Both the position numbers and the translations under genes were made by a program. From Bacteroidales bacterium (GTDB lineage Bacteria > Bacteroidota > Bacteroidia > Bacteroidales > UBA3824), in contig JAGCVU010000150.1 of assembly GCA_017962175.1 (NCBI GenBank), forward strand, positions 1 through 40,033: a stretch of DNA of 40,033 nucleotides. The letters run 5' to 3'. Shown piece after piece: positions 8,688 to 18,118 of this stretch. Within the stretch, counting starts at the first letter, position 1. Every line of letters begins with the position of its first letter. Below the pieces are notes generated by a model. It was given only the letters and a program-made list of their open reading frames with translations. It did no database searches and had not been told where the DNA came from.

Positions 8688-8966
8688 TTACTTAGCTCTT
8701 TCTACGATTTCAACTAATCTCCAGTTTTTGCGTTTGCTCATCGGACGTGTTTCCATAATGCGTACGGTGTCGCCAATGTTGCAGGTGTTTTCTTCGTCGT
8801 GCGCTACGAATTTCTTGGTGCGGAGGATGAATTTTCCGTACTTGGGGTGCATCATTTTGCGCTTTACTTCTACGACGATTGATTTCTGCATTTTGTTGCT
8901 TACTACCACGCCGATACGCTCTTTTCTAAAGTTACGTGTAACTTCTTCTTTTTTAACTTCTTCCAT
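8688..8966 (-). CDS. rpsQ: 30S ribosomal protein S17
   Basis: The 92-residue OB-fold protein has [27 protein letters not shown] and the signature [20 protein letters not shown]17 binds the 5' domain of 16S rRNA. A charged N-terminal extension ([16 protein letters not shown]) precedes the core. It follows rpmC by 9 nt. Confidence 0.98.
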   Translation of the reverse strand: MEEVKKEEVTRNFRKERIGVVVSNKMQKSIVVEVKRKMMHPKYGKFILRTKKFVAHDEENTCNIGDTVRIMETRPMSKRKNWRLVEIVERAK

Positions 8967-8975
8967 GGTGCGAAA

Positions 8976-9188
8976 CTATTGAACGTTTTTTAATTCACGA
9001 CTGCGTTTTTCTGTCAACAGCCTTGCTATGTATCTGCGGGTGTTGCGAATCTGTATGGGGTTCTCGATTGAAGAAACTGCGTGGTTGAGTTTCATCTTGT
9101 TGTAGTCCACTGATACAGACTTGATTTTTTCGTCGAGTTCAGCCGCAGTCAGTTCTCTGATCTCTTTGTTAATTTCTGAACTTTTCAT
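8976..9188 (-). CDS. rpmC: 50S ribosomal protein L29
   Basis: The 70-residue helical hairpin protein has [18 protein letters not shown] and the L29 signature PIQIRNTRRYIARLLTEKR. L29 sits at the tunnel exit and helps recruit SRP and trigger factor. Its start overlaps the rplP stop by one base. Confidence 0.97.
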   Translation of the reverse strand: MKSSEINKEIRELTAAELDEKIKSVSVDYNKMKLNHAVSSIENPIQIRNTRRYIARLLTEKRSRELKNVQ

Positions 9189-9622
9189 TATTCGTTGCTT
9201 AAAGTGTTGGCGTAATCGCGTCTAACGATAAATTTAGTTTTGATTGGAAGCTTCTGTGCTGCGAGGCGGAGAGCTTCTTTTGCGATTTCGTAGGGTACTC
9301 CGTCGGTTTCGAACATAATACGTCCGGGAGTTACGGGGGCTACGAAATATTCCGGCTGACCTTTACCTTTACCCATGCGGACTTCAGCAGGTTTTTTGGT
9401 AACGGGTTTGTCGGGGAATATGCGAATCCAGATCTGTCCTTCACGTTGCATCTTACGTGAGATGGCCTGACGGGCTGCCTCAATCTGGCGGCCTGTGATC
9501 CAGAAGTTTTCCAATGCTTTGAGGGCAAACGAGCCGAACGCAATTTCGTGGCCTCTCTGTGCGAGACCTCTCATGCGGCCCTTCTGCATTTTTCTGAATT
9601 TGGTCTTTTTCGGCTGTAACAT
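9188..9622 (-). CDS. rplP: 50S ribosomal protein L16
   Basis: The 144-residue product starts [19 protein letters not shown] and has the signatures [14 protein letters not shown] and [17 protein letters not shown]16 arranges the A-site finger and the peptidyl-transferase side of the 50S subunit. It overlaps rpmC by one base and follows rpsC by 29 nt. Confidence 0.98.
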   Translation of the reverse strand: MLQPKKTKFRKMQKGRMRGLAQRGHEIAFGSFALKALENFWITGRQIEAARQAISRKMQREGQIWIRIFPDKPVTKKPAEVRMGKGKGQPEYFVAPVTPGRIMFETDGVPYEIAKEALRLAAQKLPIKTKFIVRRDYANTLSNE

Positions 9623-9651
9623 TTTTTCTTACCTTTAATTGTTAAAGAAAC

Positions 9652-10356
9652 TTACTTTTGTTTTTTCGGTCTGAAACCACCGGGACGCTTGGGCGACGGT
9701 TTTGCGCCTGTTGCGGGGGTAAGGTCTCTCTTACCGTATACTTCGCCTTTGCAGATCCATACCTTGATACCAATGCGGCCTACTTTGGTGTGTGCTTCAG
9801 CGAATGCGTAGTCGATGTCGGCTCTTAAAGTGTGCAAAGGAATTCTTCCTTCTTTAAAGGCCTCGCAGCGTGCCATTTCAGCTCCGTTTAAACGGCCTGA
9901 AACAACGAATTTGATGCCTTCGGCTCCCATTCTCATGGTAGAGGCGATGGCCATCTTGATTGCTCTGCGGTACGCTATCTTGCCTTCGAGCTGACGGGCT
10001 ACGTTGTTTGCTACTATTACTGCGTCAAGTTCGGGACGTTTTACTTCGAAGATGTTGATTTGAACTTCTTTGTTGGTGATGTTCTTCAATTCTTCTTTAA
10101 TTTTGTCCACTTCCTGTCCGCCTTTGCCGATGATGATACCCGGACGAGCGGTGTTTACTGTTACAGTAATGAGTTTGAGGGTTCTTTCGATAATGATCTT
10201 CGAGATGCTGGCCTTGGCGAGACGAACGTTGAGATACTTACGTATTTTGTCGTCTTCTACGATTTTCTCTGCGTAGCTGTTGCCGTCGTACCAGTTTGAA
10301 TCCCAGCCTTTTATGATTCCCAACCTGTTGCTGATCGGATTAGTTTTCTGTCCCAT
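9652..10356 (-). CDS. rpsC: 30S ribosomal protein S3
   Basis: The 234-residue product begins [20 protein letters not shown]. It carries a type-II KH domain ([20 protein letters not shown], ~72-91) and the C-terminal signature [20 protein letters not shown]. The tail is basic ([16 protein letters not shown]). S3 forms part of the mRNA entry helicase. Its start lies inside the rplV coding region, a 17-nt overlap. Confidence 0.98.
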   Translation of the reverse strand: MGQKTNPISNRLGIIKGWDSNWYDGNSYAEKIVEDDKIRKYLNVRLAKASISKIIIERTLKLITVTVNTARPGIIIGKGGQEVDKIKEELKNITNKEVQINIFEVKRPELDAVIVANNVARQLEGKIAYRRAIKMAIASTMRMGAEGIKFVVSGRLNGAEMARCEAFKEGRIPLHTLRADIDYAFAEAHTKVGRIGIKVWICKGEVYGKRDLTPATGAKPSPKRPGGFRPKKQK

Positions 10357-10777
10357 TTATTTCTTCTTTATTTTCTTTGGTACCTAAAATAATTGTAACG
10401 TGATTAGACCTTTTCCTAATCCTGTAGGCGCGGCCTTGGGGAGCGGGATTAAGTCTTTTCAGCATTCTTGCGCCGTCTACTTTTACTTCTTTTACGTAGA
10501 GGTCGGCGTCTTCGAGACGAGCGTTCTCGTTTTTGTTTACCCAGTTAGCGATAGCCGACTGAAGAAGTTTTCTCAACTTGCCTGCGGCTTCCTGGGGTGA
10601 GAACTGAAGAATGTCCAATGCTTTGTTGGCGGGCTGGTTTCTGATAAGTCCGGCTACAAGGCGCATTTTTCTGGGAGAAGTCGGGTTGTTCCTCAAAATA
10701 GCAAAGGCTACGTTTTTCTTCTGCTCTTTCAGTTTCTGTGCTCTGACTGTCTTCTTGGTTCGTTTTGTTTCACCCAT
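10340..10777 (-). CDS. rplV: 50S ribosomal protein L22
   Basis: The 145-residue product has an N-terminal basic extension (~1-24). The L22 core follows ([20 protein letters not shown]), with the beta-hairpin [20 protein letters not shown] that lines the exit tunnel. The C-terminal acidic tail ([12 protein letters not shown]) is encoded over the rpsC start, a 17-nt overlap that is longer than others in this cluster. Confidence 0.97.
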   Translation of the reverse strand: MGETKRTKKTVRAQKLKEQKKNVAFAILRNNPTSPRKMRLVAGLIRNQPANKALDILQFSPQEAAGKLRKLLQSAIANWVNKNENARLEDADLYVKEVKVDGARMLKRLNPAPQGRAYRIRKRSNHVTIILGTKENKEEINGTEN

Positions 10778-10812
10778 TTTAGTATTTCTTTATTAAATGG
10801 TCTAACTTAATT

Positions 10813-11079
10813 TTACTTTTTGTTTCCTCCGTGGCCTCTGAATGTACGTGTGGGGGCAAATTCGCCGAACTTGTGTCCAACCATGTTTTCAGTAACGTAA
10901 ACAGGGATGAATTTGTTGCCATTATGGATGGCTACTGTGTGTCCAACGAAGTCGGGAGAGATAACTGAGGCTCTTGCCCATGATTTAACTACTGATTTCT
11001 TGCCGGATTCGTTCATGGCAAGAACTTTCTTTTCGAGGTTGTAATCGATGAACGGGCCTTTTTTAATTGAACGACTCAT
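10813..11079 (-). CDS. rpsS: 30S ribosomal protein S19
   Basis: The 88-residue product begins [19 protein letters not shown] and has [20 protein letters not shown] and [12 protein letters not shown], the family signature. S19 pairs with S13 in the 30S head. It lies between rplB (17 nt) and rplV (35 nt). Confidence 0.98.
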   Translation of the reverse strand: MSRSIKKGPFIDYNLEKKVLAMNESGKKSVVKSWARASVISPDFVGHTVAIHNGNKFIPVYVTENMVGHKFGEFAPTRTFRGHGGNKK

Positions 11080-11096
11080 GATTAAATATGCATTAA

Positions 11097-11921
11097 TTAT
11101 TTACTTCTTCTTTCGATTATAAACTTGGATGTGCTCTTTTTAGGACTGCGTGTCTTGTAGCCCTTAGCGAGCAAGCCTTTACGAGATCTCGGGTGACCTC
11201 CTGATGCGCGTCCTTCACCACCACCCATGGGGTGATCAACAGGGTTCATTACAACGCCGCGGTTGCGAGGTCTGCGACCTTGCCAACGTGAACGTCCTGC
11301 TTTGCCGCCCTTTTCGAGCTCGTGGTCGCCGTTTGATACGCTTCCTATTGTGGCTTTGCATGTTACAAGTATCATTCTTGTTTCGCCAGAAGGAAGTTTA
11401 ACTATTGCATATTTGCCGTCTCTTGCAGTAAGCTGGGCATACGAACCTGCGCTTCTTGCCAATACACCACCTTCACCGGGGTGTAATTCGATATTGTGAA
11501 TAATGGTTCCTAGGGGAACTTCGGAGAGGTAGAGGGCGTTTCCTATCTCAGGAGCTGCGCCTTTGCCTGCTACGATTTTTTGTCCTACTTGGATTCCGTT
11601 GGGAGCGACGATGTATCTTTTCTCGCCGTCGGCATAATAAACAAGTGCAATACGAGCCGTACGGTTGGGGTCGTATTCAATAGTCTTAACTGTTCCAGGA
11701 ACACCTTCTTTATTACGTAGGAAATCTACGATTCTGTATTTCTGTTTGTGTCCTCCGCCTATGTAACGAACAGTCATCTTACCGGTATGGTTGCGTCCGC
11801 CCGATTTCGAGTATCCGAATGTTAGAGACTTTTCGGGTTTGCTTGCGGTAATCTCTTCGAATGTACTTAGTACTTTTCCTCTTTGTCCCGGAGTTGTCGG
11901 TTTAAATTGTCTTACTGCCAT
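11097..11921 (-). CDS. rplB: 50S ribosomal protein L2
   Basis: The 274-residue protein has the OB-fold and SH3-like domains of L2 and the conserved C-terminal [14 protein letters not shown] with the histidine near the peptidyl-transferase centre. It starts [17 protein letters not shown]2 is needed for subunit association and peptidyl transfer. It is 5 nt after rplW. Confidence 0.98.
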   Translation of the reverse strand: MAVRQFKPTTPGQRGKVLSTFEEITASKPEKSLTFGYSKSGGRNHTGKMTVRYIGGGHKQKYRIVDFLRNKEGVPGTVKTIEYDPNRTARIALVYYADGEKRYIVAPNGIQVGQKIVAGKGAAPEIGNALYLSEVPLGTIIHNIELHPGEGGVLARSAGSYAQLTARDGKYAIVKLPSGETRMILVTCKATIGSVSNGDHELEKGGKAGRSRWQGRRPRNRGVVMNPVDHPMGGGEGRASGGHPRSRKGLLAKGYKTRSPKKSTSKFIIERRSK

Positions 11922-11926
11922 TTTGT

Positions 11927-12280
11927 TTAAACGTTGCTATAAAAATTGATAGTTTCGCCGTCTTTGAGGGTAACGACTGCTTTTTTGTAGGTTTTTGTTT
12001 TGCCTACTAAAACGCCCGACTTGGTGTTGCGAACTTTTACCTTGCCGGCGTACTTCATTGTGTTTACTGCCACTACAGTTACATTGTACAGGCTTTCTAC
12101 GGCTTGCTTGATCTGTATTTTGTTGGCGTTGGGGTTAACGATGAAGGCGAACTGGCTGATAGTGCGTGTGCTTCTGGTGTCGGGTCTGCCTTTTTTGTTA
12201 CCCTTTGTACCGGTACGTACAGTCTTGCTTGCAAGAGCCGTAAATTTCTCGGTTGTTAGTGGTTTTTCTATGATTTCCAT
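11927..12280 (-). CDS. rplW: 50S ribosomal protein L23
   Basis: The 117-residue product begins [19 protein letters not shown] and contains [20 protein letters not shown] and [11 protein letters not shown]. An insert rich in Gly, Arg and Lys (~18-42) makes it longer than the ~100-residue E. coli protein. L23 sits at the tunnel exit and docks trigger factor and SRP. It follows rplD by 14 nt. Confidence 0.97.
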   Translation of the reverse strand: MEIIEKPLTTEKFTALASKTVRTGTKGNKKGRPDTRSTRTISQFAFIVNPNANKIQIKQAVESLYNVTVVAVNTMKYAGKVKVRNTKSGVLVGKTKTYKKAVVTLKDGETINFYSNV

Positions 12281-12294
12281 TTTTTTTTCGTGTC

Positions 12295-12924
12295 TTATTT
12301 GTTGAAAATCGTGTTCAAAACTTCAACTGCGCCTTCGGTCAACACCAACGACTGTGCGTTGAGTATATCGTAAGTATTTAATTTATTGGCAGTTGTTACT
12401 TCTGACCTGTCTAAATTTCTCGACGACAAATATATATTCTTATTTTCATTCTGCAAAACCAAAAGTGATTTTTTATTGCTGATATTCAATTTATTTTTCA
12501 AATCAACAATTTGTTTGGTTTTGGGGGTGTCGAATGTGAAGTCTTCCAATACTATGATTTGTGCGTCTTTTGCTTTGTAGGTAAGGGCAGATTTGCGTGC
12601 GAGGGCGATTACCTTCTTGTTGAGTTTGAAGGAGTAATCACGGGGACGGGGGCCGAAGCAACGTGCTCCGCCTATCATTACGGGCGAATTGATATCACCT
12701 GAACGTGCGCCGCCGGTGCCTTTTTGTTTTTTGAGCTTGCGGGTAGAGCCCGACATTTCGCTTCTTTCTTTGGCTTTGGCTGTGCCCTGTCTTCTGTCGG
12801 CCAAGATTCTCTTTACGTCGAGATACATGGCGTGGTCTTTGGGTTCAACGGCGAAGATTGAGTCGTTGAGCTGAACTTTCTTGCCGGTGTCCTTTCCTTC
12901 GATGTTAAATACTGATATTTCCAT
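12295..12924 (-). CDS. rplD: 50S ribosomal protein L4
   Basis: The 209-residue product has the L4 pattern, with an extended loop ([20 protein letters not shown], then [14 protein letters not shown]) that reaches the tunnel constriction with L22. L4 also represses the S10 operon in E. coli. The start ATG overlaps the rplC stop by one base (TAATG), so the two are likely translationally coupled. Confidence 0.98.
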   Translation of the reverse strand: MEISVFNIEGKDTGKKVQLNDSIFAVEPKDHAMYLDVKRILADRRQGTAKAKERSEMSGSTRKLKKQKGTGGARSGDINSPVMIGGARCFGPRPRDYSFKLNKKVIALARKSALTYKAKDAQIIVLEDFTFDTPKTKQIVDLKNKLNISNKKSLLVLQNENKNIYLSSRNLDRSEVTTANKLNTYDILNAQSLVLTEGAVEVLNTIFNK

Positions 12925-13541
12925 TAGTTTTCCAATTTTAAGTATGATCCTTTGGCACCGGGAACTGCTCCCTTAACCAATACTAGGTTGTGTTCGGCGA
13001 TGATTTTAACGATTCTGAGGTTGCGAACCTTTACAGTGTCGTTACCTGTGCGTCCTGCCATACGCATTCCCTTGAACACTTTTGAGGGGAATGAAGACGC
13101 GCCCAAGCTACCAGGGGCTCTGAGCCTGTTGTGCTGGCCGTGGGTGGTACCGCCTACGCCGCCAAAGTGGTGACGTTTTACAACACCTTGGTAACCTTTA
13201 CCTTTGGAAATACCGGTTACATTGATAAGAGTGTTTTCTTCTAACGATTCAACAGTTATTGTGTCGCCGAGCTTTACTTCGAGCTCGATGTTTTTGAATT
13301 CGGCGATTTTGCGTTTCGGAGTTGCGCCGAGTTTTTTGAAGCGCTCTATTTCGGGTTTGGTTGCGCTTTTTTCTTTTTTGTCGTCGAATGCTAACTGGAT
13401 AGCGTTGTAACCGTCTGATTCAACGGTTTTGATTTGTGATACTACGCAAGGTCCAGCTTCTATCACTGTTACCGGTACGTTGTTTCCGTCTTCGGTAAAT
13501 ACTGAAGTCATTCCGACTTTCTTTCCTATTATTCCTGACAT
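12924..13541 (-). CDS. rplC: 50S ribosomal protein L3
   Basis: The 205-residue product starts [20 protein letters not shown] and includes the central extension ([19 protein letters not shown]) with the family signature, reaching the peptidyl-transferase centre. The 78-nt spacer before it is the largest in the str-S10-spc run, but I find no convincing promoter or hairpin there. Confidence 0.98.
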   Translation of the reverse strand: MSGIIGKKVGMTSVFTEDGNNVPVTVIEAGPCVVSQIKTVESDGYNAIQLAFDDKKEKSATKPEIERFKKLGATPKRKIAEFKNIELEVKLGDTITVESLEENTLINVTGISKGKGYQGVVKRHHFGGVGGTTHGQHNRLRAPGSLGASSFPSKVFKGMRMAGRTGNDTVKVRNLRIVKIIAEHNLVLVKGAVPGAKGSYLKLEN

Positions 13542-13619
13542 TGTGTTAATGTTTTTGTTTACTTGCCGGGCTCTGCCGGTATTGGTAAATATTAATGTTT
13601 TGTTTCTTATTTCAAATTA

Positions 13620-13925
13620 TCAAACCTTGATTTCTACTGCTACGCCGCTGGGAAGTTCGAGCTTCATAAGTGCGTCGATGGTCTTGGGGGTAGAGCTGTA
13701 GATGTCGATCAGTCTTTTGAACGACGAAAGCTGAAACTGCTCTCTCGATTTTTTGTTTACGAATGTAGAGCGGTTTACCGTAAAGATTCTCTTGTGTGTG
13801 GGAAGCGGAATTGGGCCGCTCACTACAGCGCCAGTGCTTTTTACGGTCTTAACGATTTTTTCAGCCGAGTTGTCAACCAAATTATGATCGTAAGATTTTA
13901 ATTTGATACGAATCTTTTGACTCAT
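13620..13925 (-). CDS. rpsJ: 30S ribosomal protein S10 (NusE)
   Basis: The 101-residue product begins [20 protein letters not shown] and contains [20 protein letters not shown], the S10 signature loop. It serves in the 30S head and, as NusE, in transcription antitermination and NusG coupling. It follows fusA by 10 nt, so str and S10 blocks are joined with no tuf gene between them. Confidence 0.98.
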   Translation of the reverse strand: MSQKIRIKLKSYDHNLVDNSAEKIVKTVKSTGAVVSGPIPLPTHKRIFTVNRSTFVNKKSREQFQLSSFKRLIDIYSSTPKTIDALMKLELPSGVAVEIKV

Positions 13926-13935
13926 AATGCTTTAA

Positions 13936-16053
13936 TTATAATTGATCAATAAATGTAATTTTACCTTTTACCTTGTCGATAATGTCTTGGGCGATGTTGG
14001 CGGGTACTTCGTCGTAATTGTGGAACTGCATCGACGATATTGCCCTACCGGATGTGAGCGTGCGCAAAACGGTCACGTATCCGAATGTTTCTGCCAAAGG
14101 CACTAAGGATTTGATAATTTTCATTTTTGCTTTTGAATCAGTGCTTACTACTTGTCCTCTGCGTTTGTTGATGTCGGCTATAACGTCGCCCATATATTCT
14201 TCTGGGGTGTCGACGGTAAGTTCCATCACAGGTTCGAGTAGTTTTGCTTTTGCTTTCTCTGCCGCTGCCTTGAATGCTTGTTTGGCTGCGATTTCGAACG
14301 AAACAGCGTCTGAGTCCACGCTGTGGTATGCACCGTCGATAAGTTCAACGGTAAGACTTTGCAGTTTGAAATTGGCCAAGGGTCCGTTGTTCATAGCTTC
14401 TTCGAATCCTTTTTGGATGGCGGGGATGAATTCTTTTGGAATTACGCCGCCTTTGATGCTGTTGATAAACTTGAGCCCGGTTTCGCCTTCTTCAGAGGGT
14501 GATATTCTTACGGTGATGTCGGCAAATTTACCTTTGCCACCGGTCTGTTTTTTGAATACTTCGTGGTGTTCTACCGTAGAGAGGATTTTCTCTTTGTAGG
14601 TTACTTGGGGTTGTCCTTGGGTAATCTCGATTTTGTACTCACGTTTGAGACGGTCAACGAGGATGTCGAGATGAAGTTCGCCCATTCCGCTGATGATTGT
14701 CTGTCCGGTTTCGCTATCGACGTTCACTTTAAAAGTGGGGTCTTCTTCGGCGAGTTTTGTGAGTGCGAGATCCAATTTATCAAGGTCTGCTTGGGTTTTA
14801 GGCTCAATTGCCACACCGATTACAGGGTCGGGGAATTCGATTGATTCAAACACGATGGGGTGTTTCTGGTCGGCGAGCGAGTCGCCAGTGCGAATGTCTT
14901 TGAATCCTACCGCGCCGCAGATGTCGCCTGCTTCTACGCTTTCGATGGCTGTCTGCTTGTTGGCGTACATACGGTAGAGGTTTGAAATTCTTTCGCGTTT
15001 GCCGGTGCGTACATTATATAAGGTGTCGCCGGCTTTGAATGTTCCCGAATAAACTCTGATGTAGACAAGGCGTCCGACGAACGGGTCAACTGCAATTTTG
15101 AACGCGAGAGCCGAGAAGGGCTCTTTGTTGTCGGGGTTGCGAGTGAGTACCTTTTCGGTGTCGGATGGGTCGGTTCCTTTAACTGCGCCTATGTCGATGG
15201 GGCTGGGCAAATAAGCGGCAATAGCGTCGAGAAGTTTTTGTACTCCTTTGTTTCTGAGCGATGAGCCGCAGAGCACGGGTACGATTTTTAGCGACACTGT
15301 TGCGTTGCGTACAGCGTTTTTGATTTCCTCAATGGTAATCGATGCGCTGTCTTCAAGATACTTTTCGAGGAGGGAGTTGTCGTATTCGGCGATGGTTTCA
15401 AGCATTTTTTCGCGCCATTCTGAAGCGGTTTCCATAAGGTCGGCGGGAATTTCGGTTTTTGTAAAAGTAGTACCGAGTTCGTCGCTGTTCCAAACGTAAG
15501 CCGACATTTCGATAAGGTCAACGATGCCAGCGAATTTGTCTTCGCTACCGATTGGTATCTGCACGGGAACAGGGTTTGCACCGAGTTTTTCTTCTATTTC
15601 GGAAACTACCGAGTAGAAATCTGCGCCTATACGGTCCATTTTGTTGACGAAGGCGATTCTCGGAACGTTGTATCTGTCGGCCTGATGCCATACGGTTTCT
15701 GACTGGGGCTCAACGCCTCCCACTCCGCAGAACACTGCCACAGCACCGTCGAGTACTCGGAGCGAGCGTTCTACCTCTACGGTAAAGTCTACGTGTCCGG
15801 GTGTGTCAATGATGTTGATGGTGTGGTTGATACCGTTGTAGTTCCAATGTGCGGTAATAGCAGCGGAAGTGATGGTGATGCCTCTCTCCTTCTCCTGCGA
15901 CATCCAATCCATAGTGGCAGCGCCGTCGTGAACCTCGCCCATTTTGTGTGTTACACCGGCATAGAACAATATGCGCTCGGTAGTAGTTGTTTTACCGGCG
16001 TCGATATGTGCCATAATTCCGATGTTTCTTGTATGTATTAGTTCGTTGTTCAT
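13936..16053 (-). CDS. fusA: Elongation factor G
   Basis: The 705-residue translocase has the GTPase motifs in order: [12 protein letters not shown] (P-loop, residues ~15-26), DTPGHVDF (~86-93) and NKMDR (~140). Domains II-V follow, with [10 protein letters not shown] and the domain IV region [14 protein letters not shown] catalyses tRNA-mRNA translocation and, with RRF, ribosome recycling. It lies in the str order rpsL-rpsG-fusA, with tuf absent. Confidence 0.98.
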   Translation of the reverse strand: MNNELIHTRNIGIMAHIDAGKTTTTERILFYAGVTHKMGEVHDGAATMDWMSQEKERGITITSAAITAHWNYNGINHTINIIDTPGHVDFTVEVERSLRVLDGAVAVFCGVGGVEPQSETVWHQADRYNVPRIAFVNKMDRIGADFYSVVSEIEEKLGANPVPVQIPIGSEDKFAGIVDLIEMSAYVWNSDELGTTFTKTEIPADLMETASEWREKMLETIAEYDNSLLEKYLEDSASITIEEIKNAVRNATVSLKIVPVLCGSSLRNKGVQKLLDAIAAYLPSPIDIGAVKGTDPSDTEKVLTRNPDNKEPFSALAFKIAVDPFVGRLVYIRVYSGTFKAGDTLYNVRTGKRERISNLYRMYANKQTAIESVEAGDICGAVGFKDIRTGDSLADQKHPIVFESIEFPDPVIGVAIEPKTQADLDKLDLALTKLAEEDPTFKVNVDSETGQTIISGMGELHLDILVDRLKREYKIEITQGQPQVTYKEKILSTVEHHEVFKKQTGGKGKFADITVRISPSEEGETGLKFINSIKGGVIPKEFIPAIQKGFEEAMNNGPLANFKLQSLTVELIDGAYHSVDSDAVSFEIAAKQAFKAAAEKAKAKLLEPVMELTVDTPEEYMGDVIADINKRRGQVVSTDSKAKMKIIKSLVPLAETFGYVTVLRTLTSGRAISSMQFHNYDEVPANIAQDIIDKVKGKITFIDQL

Positions 16054-16083
16054 TTTAGACGTGCCTCTGATAGTTTAAATGCG

Positions 16084-16560
16084 TTAGAATCTGAAAAATG
16101 CGAAAGCCTTGTTGGCTTCTGCCATACGGTGTGTATCCTCTTTCTTCTTGAAAGCGCCACCCTCTTCGTTGTAGGCTGCAACAATCTCTGCTGCAAGTTT
16201 TTCAGCCATAGAGTGTCCTGAGCGCTGACGTGCGTAGAGAATCAAGTTTTTGATACCGATTGATTCTTTACGGTCGGGACGGATTTCGGTAGGTACTTGG
16301 AAAGTAGCACCACCTACTCTGCGGCTCTTAACTTCTACATCGGGAGTGATGTTTTCCATTGCTTTTTTCCAAACTTCGGTGGGAGTCTTGCCGGTTTCTT
16401 TGGTTTTTTCGCCGACGAGTTCCATCGCTTTGTAAAAAATCTTGAAAGCGATACTCTTCTTACCGTCAACCATCATGTCGTTTACAAAACGAGTAACGAG
16501 TACGTCGCCGTACACGGGATCGGCAAGAATCTGTCTTTTTTTGGGTGTTGATTTTCTCAT
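16084..16560 (-). CDS. rpsG: 30S ribosomal protein S7
   Basis: The 158-residue product starts [20 protein letters not shown] and contains the signature [20 protein letters not shown]7 organises the 16S 3' domain near the E site and, in E. coli, represses the str operon. It lies 21 nt after rpsL. Confidence 0.98.
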   Translation of the reverse strand: MRKSTPKKRQILADPVYGDVLVTRFVNDMMVDGKKSIAFKIFYKAMELVGEKTKETGKTPTEVWKKAMENITPDVEVKSRRVGGATFQVPTEIRPDRKESIGIKNLILYARQRSGHSMAEKLAAEIVAAYNEEGGAFKKKEDTHRMAEANKAFAFFRF

Positions 16561-16581
16561 TGCTTTACTCCGATTGTTGAA

Positions 16582-16959
16582 TTACTTTTTCTTAGGACGT
16601 TTTGCGCCGTATTTAGACCTTTGCTGTCCACGGTTTGCTACACCTGCTGTATCGAGTGTTCCACGAATGATGTGATAGCGTACACCGGGGAGGTCTTTTA
16701 CACGACCGCCTCTTACCATTACGATAGAGTGCTCCTGCAAGTTGTGTCCTTCGCCGGGGATGTACGCGTTCACCTCTTTCTGATTAGTGAGCCTTACACG
16801 GGCAACTTTGCGCATTGCCGAGTTAGGTTTCTTAGGTGTGGTTGTGTACACACGGGTGCATACGCCCCTACGTTGAGGACAAGAATCCAATGCCGGAGAC
16901 TTACTTTTTGAAGTAATGGCCTTTCTTCCTTTTCTTACTAACTGTTGAATTGTAGGCAT
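16582..16959 (-). CDS. rpsL: 30S ribosomal protein S12
   Basis: From the ATG at 16959 the product has 125 residues, beginning [20 protein letters not shown]. Lys43 (TPKKPNSA) and Lys88 ([12 protein letters not shown]) are the standard streptomycin-sensitive residues. S12 monitors decoding at the A site. A longer in-frame reading from 17019 would run through the promoter and is rejected. It is the first gene of the superoperon. Confidence 0.98.
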   Translation of the reverse strand: MPTIQQLVRKGRKAITSKSKSPALDSCPQRRGVCTRVYTTTPKKPNSAMRKVARVRLTNQKEVNAYIPGEGHNLQEHSIVMVRGGRVKDLPGVRYHIIRGTLDTAGVANRGQQRSKYGAKRPKKK

Positions 16960-16993
16960 ATTCTTATCTTTAAATTTAATATATTTCAGAGCG

Positions 16994-17023
16994 CAAAGGT
17001 ACATTTTTTTCATATTCAAACAA
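16994..17023 (-). promoter_or_regulatory. Main promoter of the str-S10-spc superoperon
   Basis: On the minus strand TTG (17023-17021) is followed after 19 nt by TACCTTTG (17001-16994), a perfect Bacteroidota -7 box. Transcription would start about 25-30 nt before the rpsL ATG, giving a short AU-rich leader. A TTTG also lies at 17020-17017, but its 15-nt spacing is too short. Confidence 0.8.
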
Positions 17024-17163
17024 CCTTTTTTGCCGAATTATTTTTATTTTTAGGAAGATTTTTATCTCATTATATTTTAACATATTAATAATCAACGCTT
17101 TAATTATTACTCTATAAGAAAAATTATCTTATATTTAACAATTATTTATTATTAGTGATTTTT

Positions 17164-17197
17164 TTTGCAGAAATAAAAAAAAATTTTCATATCTTTG
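17164..17197 (+). promoter_or_regulatory. Promoter for the small-membrane-protein/mutS2 operon
   Basis: TATCTTTG at 17190-17197 is a perfect TAnnTTTG -7 box, preceded by TTTG at 17164-17167 with a 22-nt spacer, slightly longer than the usual 19-21. The first start codon is 47 nt downstream of the box. The promoter diverges from that of rpsL. The 16960-17244 gap holds nothing else recognisable. Confidence 0.7.
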
Positions 17198-17244
17198 CAT
17201 CACTCAAATATCAAGACACATTATTAAAAGGAAAAACTGAAATT

Positions 17245-17556
17245 ATGAATGAAATATCCACCGGTTTTTTAACCGGATTAGGTGGCACGCTGGGCGTAGT
17301 GTTCGCTGTTGGCGTGTTGCTTGGAGCTTGGACTATCATTAAGATATTCATCAAAAGGCATAGAGCTATGCGCAAGATGCCCAAACTAATGCTCCAATAT
17401 CGCACCGTGCTAATATCACTCGAAAAGTTCGACGAAATAATCGAAATCGACCGTTTCCTAGAAAAACTCAAACGAAACGAGATGCCTAAGGAACTCTCGC
17501 TCAGATATAGTGCGAAGTATCTTAAGGAATTTTTAAAGCAGCACGCAGAAGCATAA
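17245..17556 (+). CDS. Small single-pass membrane protein of unknown function (paralogue A)
   Basis: The 103-residue product starts at the ATG at 17245, 47 nt after a good promoter. An in-frame start further upstream (17155) lies before the promoter and is rejected. Residues ~6-36 are Gly-rich and hydrophobic (TGFLTGLGGTLGV...) and should span the membrane. The rest is charged and helical, with the motif NEMPKELSLRYS at ~78-89. It aligns without gaps over 89 residues to the next gene (about 36 identities). I recognise no family and assign no function. Being in a mutS2 transcript may or may not be functional. Confidence 0.75.
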   Translation: MNEISTGFLTGLGGTLGVVFAVGVLLGAWTIIKIFIKRHRAMRKMPKLMLQYRTVLISLEKFDEIIEIDRFLEKLKRNEMPKELSLRYSAKYLKEFLKQHAEA

Positions 17557-17650
17557 CGCAAAGACAATATTGCGTTGCAACATACAACCGCCACTTTCCG
17601 TTTTGAAACTGGGAAACACACCTTATATATATAGTAGATTTTTTAATAGA

Positions 17651-18118
17651 ATGGAAGACTTACTTACAGGATTTTTAAAAGGACTTGGCGGCACGGTTGG
17701 CGTTTTGATTGCCATTGGTATTTTTGCATTAATAGGTTACCTAATATCAAAAGCCATAGAGAATTACCGCAACACAAAAGAGATTCCGGGATTGCTACTC
17801 GAATATCGCAAATATCTAAAAAAAACAGAGCGTTTCGAGGAGTTATGCCTTATCAACAAGTACAAAAACGAACTTAAAAAAAACATACTGCCAAAAGAAC
17901 TTGCGCAGAGATATTCGCTCATAGTGAGTCACTATTTGGATATGGAAGAGACATCCGAATCGCGAGGCAGATGTTTTATAGGCACTCAAAAGATGCTCGT
18001 AGTACGCAATATACCATTGCCAAACAACAAAAAACAGCAAAACAATTCTGAAAACGAGGAGAAGCCAAACAACCCAGACGAAGGCACTCAGAATGAGCAA
18101 ACCGACCAAGAAAAATGA
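17651..18118 (+). CDS. Small single-pass membrane protein of unknown function (paralogue B)
   Basis: The 155-residue product starts at the ATG at 17651. Upstream in-frame starts add an unrelated segment and are rejected. Residues ~6-35 (TGFLKGLGGTVGV...) form a membrane segment, and ~36-97 match paralogue A (NILPKELAQRYS). It adds a cytoplasmic-looking tail of ~58 residues, ending in a low-complexity Asn/Glu/Gln/Pro stretch. Its stop overlaps the mutS2 start as ATGA, so the two genes are probably translationally coupled. Function unknown. Confidence 0.75.
   Translation: MEDLLTGFLKGLGGTVGVLIAIGIFALIGYLISKAIENYRNTKEIPGLLLEYRKYLKKTERFEELCLINKYKNELKKNILPKELAQRYSLIVSHYLDMEETSESRGRCFIGTQKMLVVRNIPLPNNKKQQNNSENEEKPNNPDEGTQNEQTDQEK

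Noticed and set aside
13542..13619. Possible leader hairpin for L4/L3 control in the 78-nt spacer
   Set aside because: Only a 4-bp CCGG/CCGG pairing is visible, and no promoter box is present.
16960..17019. N-terminal extension of rpsL by 20 residues
   Set aside because: The extension would be read through the -7 promoter box. The known S12 N-terminus begins at 16959.
17557..17650. Second promoter between the tandem small membrane proteins
   Set aside because: The TATATATA tract has no TAnnTTTG match, so a single transcript is more likely.
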